A stretch of DNA of 9,277 nucleotides from an uncultured Clostridium sp. (GTDB taxonomy: Bacteria > Bacillota_A > Clostridia > TANB77 > CAG-508). Every line of letters starts with the position of its first letter. Position 1 is the stretch's first letter. The notes beneath the pieces were generated by a model. The model was not told where the DNA came from. It worked only from the letters and a program-made list of their open reading frames with translations, and did not search any database. The stretch is from contig CAMLYR010000056.1 in NCBI GenBank assembly GCA_946491915.1, positions 1-9,277 on the forward strand, given 5' to 3'. The position numbers and the translations under genes are program-made. Shown one piece after another: positions 7,523-9,277 of this stretch.

Positions 7523-7555
7523 AAAAAAAGATTAGTTTTTCTTGCAAACTAATCT
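7523..7555 (-). terminator. Strong minus-strand terminator with no assigned gene
   Basis: A perfect 10-bp stem (AGATTAGTTT 7529-7538 with AAACTAATCT 7546-7555) has a 7-nt loop and, on the minus strand, is followed by seven T. It would stop a minus-strand transcript coming from the right, before the sigma operon. No minus-strand gene is visible at 7556-7950, so it either insulates the operon or ends an antisense RNA. Confidence 0.75.
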
Positions 7556-7691
7556 ATTATATATAGCTTATTATAAACAATGTTATAGCACAATGAAAAA
7601 AGTCTATTGTAGTTATCTACTAATGTTATGTAATATCAAAAACAAATACTTTAATTTAAATTTTTATACAAAAATAGCCAATCATCAAGAG

Positions 7692-7720
7692 TTTTCCTCA
7701 AAACGAATGACCTTTATAAT
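7692..7720 (+). promoter_or_regulatory. Possible promoter for the 27-aa peptide gene
   Basis: A perfect TATAAT (7715-7720) lies 17 nt after a weak TTTTCC (7692-7697). The predicted start near 7727 gives a leader of about 47 nt holding a hairpin over the ribosome site. Confidence 0.4.
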
Positions 7721-7773
7721 GGAGCCACTTTCCAGATTCGAACTATGAATCCTCCCAATACTGAGGTGATTTT

Positions 7774-7857
7774 ATGATTATAAATATTATATCTTTTTCT
7801 ATTGGATTAATTATCAGCCTTTTTATATTCTTCCTTACTAATAGAAAAATAATTTGA
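7774..7857 (+). CDS. 27-aa hydrophobic single-span peptide, candidate type I toxin-like
   Basis: ATG at 7774, TGA at 7855. The product MIINIISFSIGLIISLFIFF-LTNRKII is one hydrophobic membrane span with a short basic C-terminus, the general form of small Gram-positive type I toxins. No specific family is recognised. The ribosome site GAGGTGAT (7763-7770) matches eight bases of the anti-Shine-Dalgarno complement, which argues strongly for translation. The same site can pair with AATCCTC (7748-7754) just upstream (AAT/ATT plus CCTC/GAGG, 2-nt bulge), so translation may be held back by the leader. The stop overlaps the -35 of the EcsC-like gene. It could instead be a leader peptide of that gene. 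No antisense RNA is proven. Confidence 0.55.
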   Translation: MIINIISFSIGLIISLFIFFLTNRKII

Positions 7858-7881
7858 TAATTTTTAATAATCTGTTATAAT
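7854..7881 (+). promoter_or_regulatory. Promoter of the EcsC-like gene
   Basis: TTGATA (7854-7859), a 16-nt spacer and TATAAT (7876-7881) with the extended -10 TG at 7873-7874. The transcript would start near 7888. A 7-bp leader hairpin (AATTTGT 7895-7901 with ACAAATT 7912-7918) lies between it and the ribosome site. Confidence 0.65.
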
Positions 7882-7953
7882 CTTAATAGATAGTAATTTG
7901 TCGCGTAAAAAACAAATTCTTTAATGATAAATCAAAGAAAAGGGGGAAAATAT

Positions 7954-8745
7954 ATGGAAGAAAAAGATAATAATTTAACAAAACAAATAATGCTTGAAGA
8001 GGTAATAACAAAAGCAGTTCAGATACCAGGTGTTAAAGTTAATAGAAAACAATTTTTAGCAGAACAATTTGCTTCTAAATCAGATAATTTAGAAGAAATA
8101 CTTGATAAAGGCCCAGTTGAAGCAGGAATAAAAAAAGAAGACATTAATCTTTTATCAAAAAAATTAATATTAACTAGAACAAGTCAATCATCAATGGCAT
8201 CATTTGTAGCAGGAATTCCTGGTGGGTTGGCAATGGCTGCAACAATACCAGCTGATGTATTACAATTTTTTGGAATGTCATTACGACTAGCACAGGAATT
8301 ATCATATTTATATGGTGCACAAGATTTATGGGATGATGAAAAAATAGATGATGATAAAGTAAAAAATCAACTAATATTATACTGTGGTGTTATGTTTGGA
8401 GTTTCAGGTGCTGTTTCTGGTGTTAGGGTACTCTCTACGCAATTATCAAAAACAGCATTAAAGAAAATTCCTCAAAAAGCATTAACTAAAACATTTTGGT
8501 ATCCAATATTAAAGAAAATAGCGAATTTTATTGGAATAAGTTTAACAAAGAAAACGTTTGCACAAGGTATATCAAAAGCTGTTCCTGTAATTGGTGGATT
8601 TATCTCTGGAGGGATAAATTTTGCTTCTATGATGCCTATGGCAAATAAACTAAATGATACTTTAGACAAGGCAACATTTAATTATAGTGATGAAGAGTTT
8701 AATAAAGATATAGAAATTATTATGAATTCTGATGAATGCAAATAA
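7954..8745 (+). CDS. EcsC-like membrane-associated protein
   Basis: Protein of 263 aa. The start at 7954 is chosen because AAAGGGGG (7939-7946) lies 7 nt upstream; the in-frame ATG at 7924 has no ribosome site. The N-terminal 70 residues are soluble and charged. GIPGGLAMAATIPADVLQFFGMSLRLAQELSYLYG (about 87-121) matches the EcsC-family pattern of a Gly-rich hydrophobic stretch, PAD and an L-R-L-x-x-E-x-x-x-x-YG helix. KAVPVIGGFISGGINFASMM (about 208-227) matches its second glycine-rich hairpin. A middle hydrophobic stretch is at about 131-148. Members of this family have no settled biochemical role; some are linked to ABC-transporter and secretion effects in Bacillus, where the name comes from the ecs operon, but no ABC transporter is present here. 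The gene is monocistronic. Confidence 0.75.
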   Translation: MEEKDNNLTKQIMLEEVITKAVQIPGVKVNRKQFLAEQFASKSDNLEEILDKGPVEAGIKKEDINLLSKKLILTRTSQSSMASFVAGIPGGLAMAATIPADVLQFFGMSLRLAQELSYLYGAQDLWDDEKIDDDKVKNQLILYCGVMFGVSGAVSGVRVLSTQLSKTALKKIPQKALTKTFWYPILKKIANFIGISLTKKTFAQGISKAVPVIGGFISGGINFASMMPMANKLNDTLDKATFNYSDEEFNKDIEIIMNSDECK

Positions 8746-8768
8746 GTAAAAAAATAAAATATTTTAGC

Positions 8769-8806
8769 ATTTATTTGGATATTTTATGAAATAAATAAAA
8801 TTTCTT
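8769..8806 (+). terminator. Weak AT-only hairpin after the EcsC-like gene
   Basis: ATTTATTT (8769-8776) and AAATAAAT (8789-8796) form an 8-bp A/T stem followed by AAAATTTCTTTT. This is the only terminator-like structure between 8745 and the next promoter. Its stability is low. Confidence 0.3.
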
Positions 8807-8816
8807 TTATGTTCGC

Positions 8817-8848
8817 TTGTTTTTTACTGTAACTTATTGTAATATAAT
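8817..8848 (+). promoter_or_regulatory. Promoter region of the 41-aa peptide mRNA
   Basis: A perfect TATAAT lies at 8843-8848. TTGTTT (8817-8822) is 17 nt before the overlapping alternative TAATAT (8840-8845) and 20 nt before TATAAT, so the -35 is uncertain. The transcript would start around 8852-8855. Confidence 0.45.
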
Positions 8849-8854
8849 AAGCAA

Positions 8855-8898
8855 CCTTTCGCTTGAAAAGGCCAGTCTTTTTCTTAAAGGCGGAAAGG
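8855..8898 (+). promoter_or_regulatory. Leader fold that can mask the ribosome site of the 41-aa gene
   Basis: CCTTTCGC (8855-8862) can pair with GCG-G-AAAGG (8890-8898, one bulged G), which includes most of the AAAGGGG ribosome site at 8894-8900. A competing short hairpin, CCTTT with AAAGG (8867-8871), would leave the site free. Such switching leaders are common in type I toxin mRNAs; here it is a paper prediction. Confidence 0.4.
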
Positions 8899-8909
8899 GG
8901 TGTCTATAT

Positions 8910-9035
8910 ATGACCATCGGAGATGCACTTCTTTGTTTAGTTGATAAATTGTTAGATGAAAGAGAAAAAGTTGTCAAACTTGAATTTTCTAAACAAAGTC
9001 AACAAAATACTGAAGCGCAAACAAGCAAAGACTAA
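8910..9035 (+). CDS. 41-aa peptide of unknown family, target of the facing small RNA
   Basis: ATG at 8910 with AAAGGGG (8894-8900) 9 nt upstream. A longer version from TTG 8817 would run through the promoter and is rejected. The peptide begins MTIGDALLCLVDKLLDEREK and ends with a polar Gln/Ser/Thr-rich tail. The first 25 residues can form an amphipathic helix (hydrophobic Ile, Leu, Leu, Leu, Val, Leu, Leu face; Asp/Lys/Glu/Arg on the other), but there is no full membrane span. I do not recognise a family. The M-T-(I/V)-x-x-A-L start is loosely like holin-like type I toxins, which are more hydrophobic. The start codon and codons 2-5 form a 12-nt direct repeat of the small-RNA gene downstream, implying translational control by that RNA. 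Confidence 0.7.
   Translation: MTIGDALLCLVDKLLDEREKVVKLEFSKQSQQNTEAQTSKD
8911..8922 (+). repeat. Direct repeat copy 1, TGACCATCGGAG, at the start codon
   Basis: Identical to 9139-9150. In the mRNA it covers the UG of the AUG and codons 2-5 of the 41-aa peptide. The second copy, read on the minus strand, places the exact complement in the small RNA. Confidence 0.95.
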
Positions 9036-9057
9036 TGTAGACATTACATAATAGTCG

Positions 9058-9092
9058 ACAGAGTAGATAGTTGCAGTCTGCTCTGTTTTTTT
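9058..9092 (+). terminator. Terminator of the 41-aa peptide mRNA
   Basis: An 11-bp stem (ACAGAGTAGAT 9058-9068 with GTCTGCTCTGT 9076-9086, two G-U pairs) has the loop AGTTGCA and a run of seven T (9086-9092). It lies 22 nt past the stop codon. Its loop sequence recurs at 9113-9119 inside the facing small-RNA terminator. Confidence 0.9.
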
Positions 9093-9097
9093 GACAT

Positions 9098-9169
9098 AAA
9101 AAAAGTATGTGCAGTTGCATTACACATACATCCATATTTGACCATCGGAGTCAAACACATTTATTCTGT
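9098..9169 (-). ncRNA. Convergent small regulatory RNA, candidate antitoxin of the 41-aa gene
   Basis: The predicted RNA is about 72 nt, from near 9169 to the U-run at 9104-9098. Hairpin 1 has a 6-bp stem TTTGAC/GTCAAA (9155-9150 with 9142-9137) and a 7-nt loop TCCGATG. Hairpin 2 is its terminator, GTATGTG/CACATAC (9129-9123 with 9111-9105), with an 11-nt loop and seven U. The loop of hairpin 1 and flanking bases (CTCCGATGGTCA) are a perfect 12-nt complement of the mRNA start region 8911-8922. The loop of hairpin 2 contains TGCAACT, a perfect complement of the mRNA terminator loop 9069-9075. Promoter, two hairpins, terminator and two target sites together make this a strong call for an RNA gene; its action on translation is inferred. 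Confidence 0.8.
9139..9150 (+). repeat. Direct repeat copy 2, TGACCATCGGAG, inside the small-RNA gene
   Basis: Identical to 8911-8922. It forms the loop and upper stem of hairpin 1 of the minus-strand RNA. Confidence 0.95.
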
Positions 9170-9175
9170 ACTTAA

Positions 9176-9204
9176 ATAATAACATATTATTAGTGCCTTG
9201 TCAA
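9176..9204 (-). promoter_or_regulatory. Strong sigma-A promoter of the small RNA
   Basis: On the minus strand a perfect TTGACA (9204-9199) is followed after 17 nt by TATTAT (9181-9176). This is the best promoter in the window, consistent with an antitoxin RNA made in excess of its target mRNA. Nothing else is seen from 9205 to the window end. Confidence 0.85.
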
Positions 9205-9277
9205 ATGAATTTTCGAAAAACTCAGGGAAATTTCATCGATTATTACAGAATTGTAATATTTGCTAATATATGGTAAA

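Noticed and set aside
7542..7748. 68-aa open frame from a TTG.
   Set aside because: No ribosome site, Tyr/Asn-rich low-information translation, and it runs through the terminator hairpin and a promoter.
7715..7765. On the minus strand AGTTCGAATCT followed by GTGGCTCCA looks like a tRNA T-arm and 3' acceptor end.
   Set aside because: The T-stem has mismatches, there is no matching 5' acceptor arm, and no anticodon arm can be drawn. At most it is a decayed fragment or chance.
7924..7953. In-frame earlier ATG (7924) of the EcsC-like gene.
   Set aside because: No ribosome site in front of it, and the extension would itself encode the AAAGGGGG site used by the ATG at 7954.
8817..8909. N-terminal extension of the 41-aa peptide to a TTG start (72 aa).
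   Set aside because: It would include the TATAAT at 8843-8848, and the AAAGGGG site at 8894 clearly serves the ATG at 8910.
1..9277. CRISPR array, transposon, phage genes, rRNA.
   Set aside because: No regularly spaced repeats, no transposase or phage-like proteins and no rRNA-like stretch were seen.

Overview
The window is very AT-rich and looks like a low-GC Gram-positive of the Clostridia type, probably gut-associated. The grounds are strong GGAGG/AAGGGG-class ribosome binding sites, sigma-A-like promoters, U-tailed hairpin terminators, Arg written mostly as AGA, and families typical of Clostridia: a VanW/G5 membrane protein, a small CBM25 protein, an ECF-like sigma factor with a membrane partner, and an EcsC-like protein. 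This placement is inferred from composition and gene content, not from a marker gene.

Layout. 1-290: AT-rich intergenic DNA with a terminator at 181-210. 291-2204 (-): VanW/G5 cell-envelope protein. 2465-2941 (+): cytosolic CBM25-like protein, divergent from VanW, with a good promoter and terminator. 3021-3749 (-): FabG-like short-chain reductase, possibly the EF-P-modifying YmfI type. 3823-5507 (-): polytopic YfhO/PTPS-related (GT-C-like) membrane protein that is continuous only if two +1 frameshifts are made. 5695-7381 (-): sigma factor plus its overlapping membrane anti-sigma-like partner. 7382-7953: a minus-strand terminator and a 27-aa hydrophobic peptide gene. 7954-8745 (+): EcsC-like protein. 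8855-9204: a 41-aa peptide gene and a convergent small RNA.

Two things stand out. (1) At the right end, a 41-codon mRNA (+) faces an approximately 72-nt minus-strand RNA that has its own TTGACA-17-TATTAT promoter and terminator. The two RNAs do not overlap, yet they share 12 nt of perfect complementarity over the mRNA start codon, placed in a 7-nt hairpin loop of the small RNA, and 7 nt between their terminator loops. This is the architecture of a par/fst-like type I toxin-antitoxin system, but the encoded peptide is not a recognisable membrane toxin. (2) In the YfhO-like gene both frame breaks fall exactly at a CGG codon. In each case, skipping the C gives a Gly codon (GGA, GGT) and restores the family sequence. 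In my manual scan these are the only two in-frame CGG codons in about 2,400 codons of the window, which suggests +1 frameshifting (or quadruplet decoding) at a rare or unassigned codon rather than random damage.

Most genes appear to be separate transcription units; only the sigma/anti-sigma pair is clearly co-transcribed and overlapping. Nothing in the window is a transposase, a CRISPR array, an rRNA or a complete tRNA.
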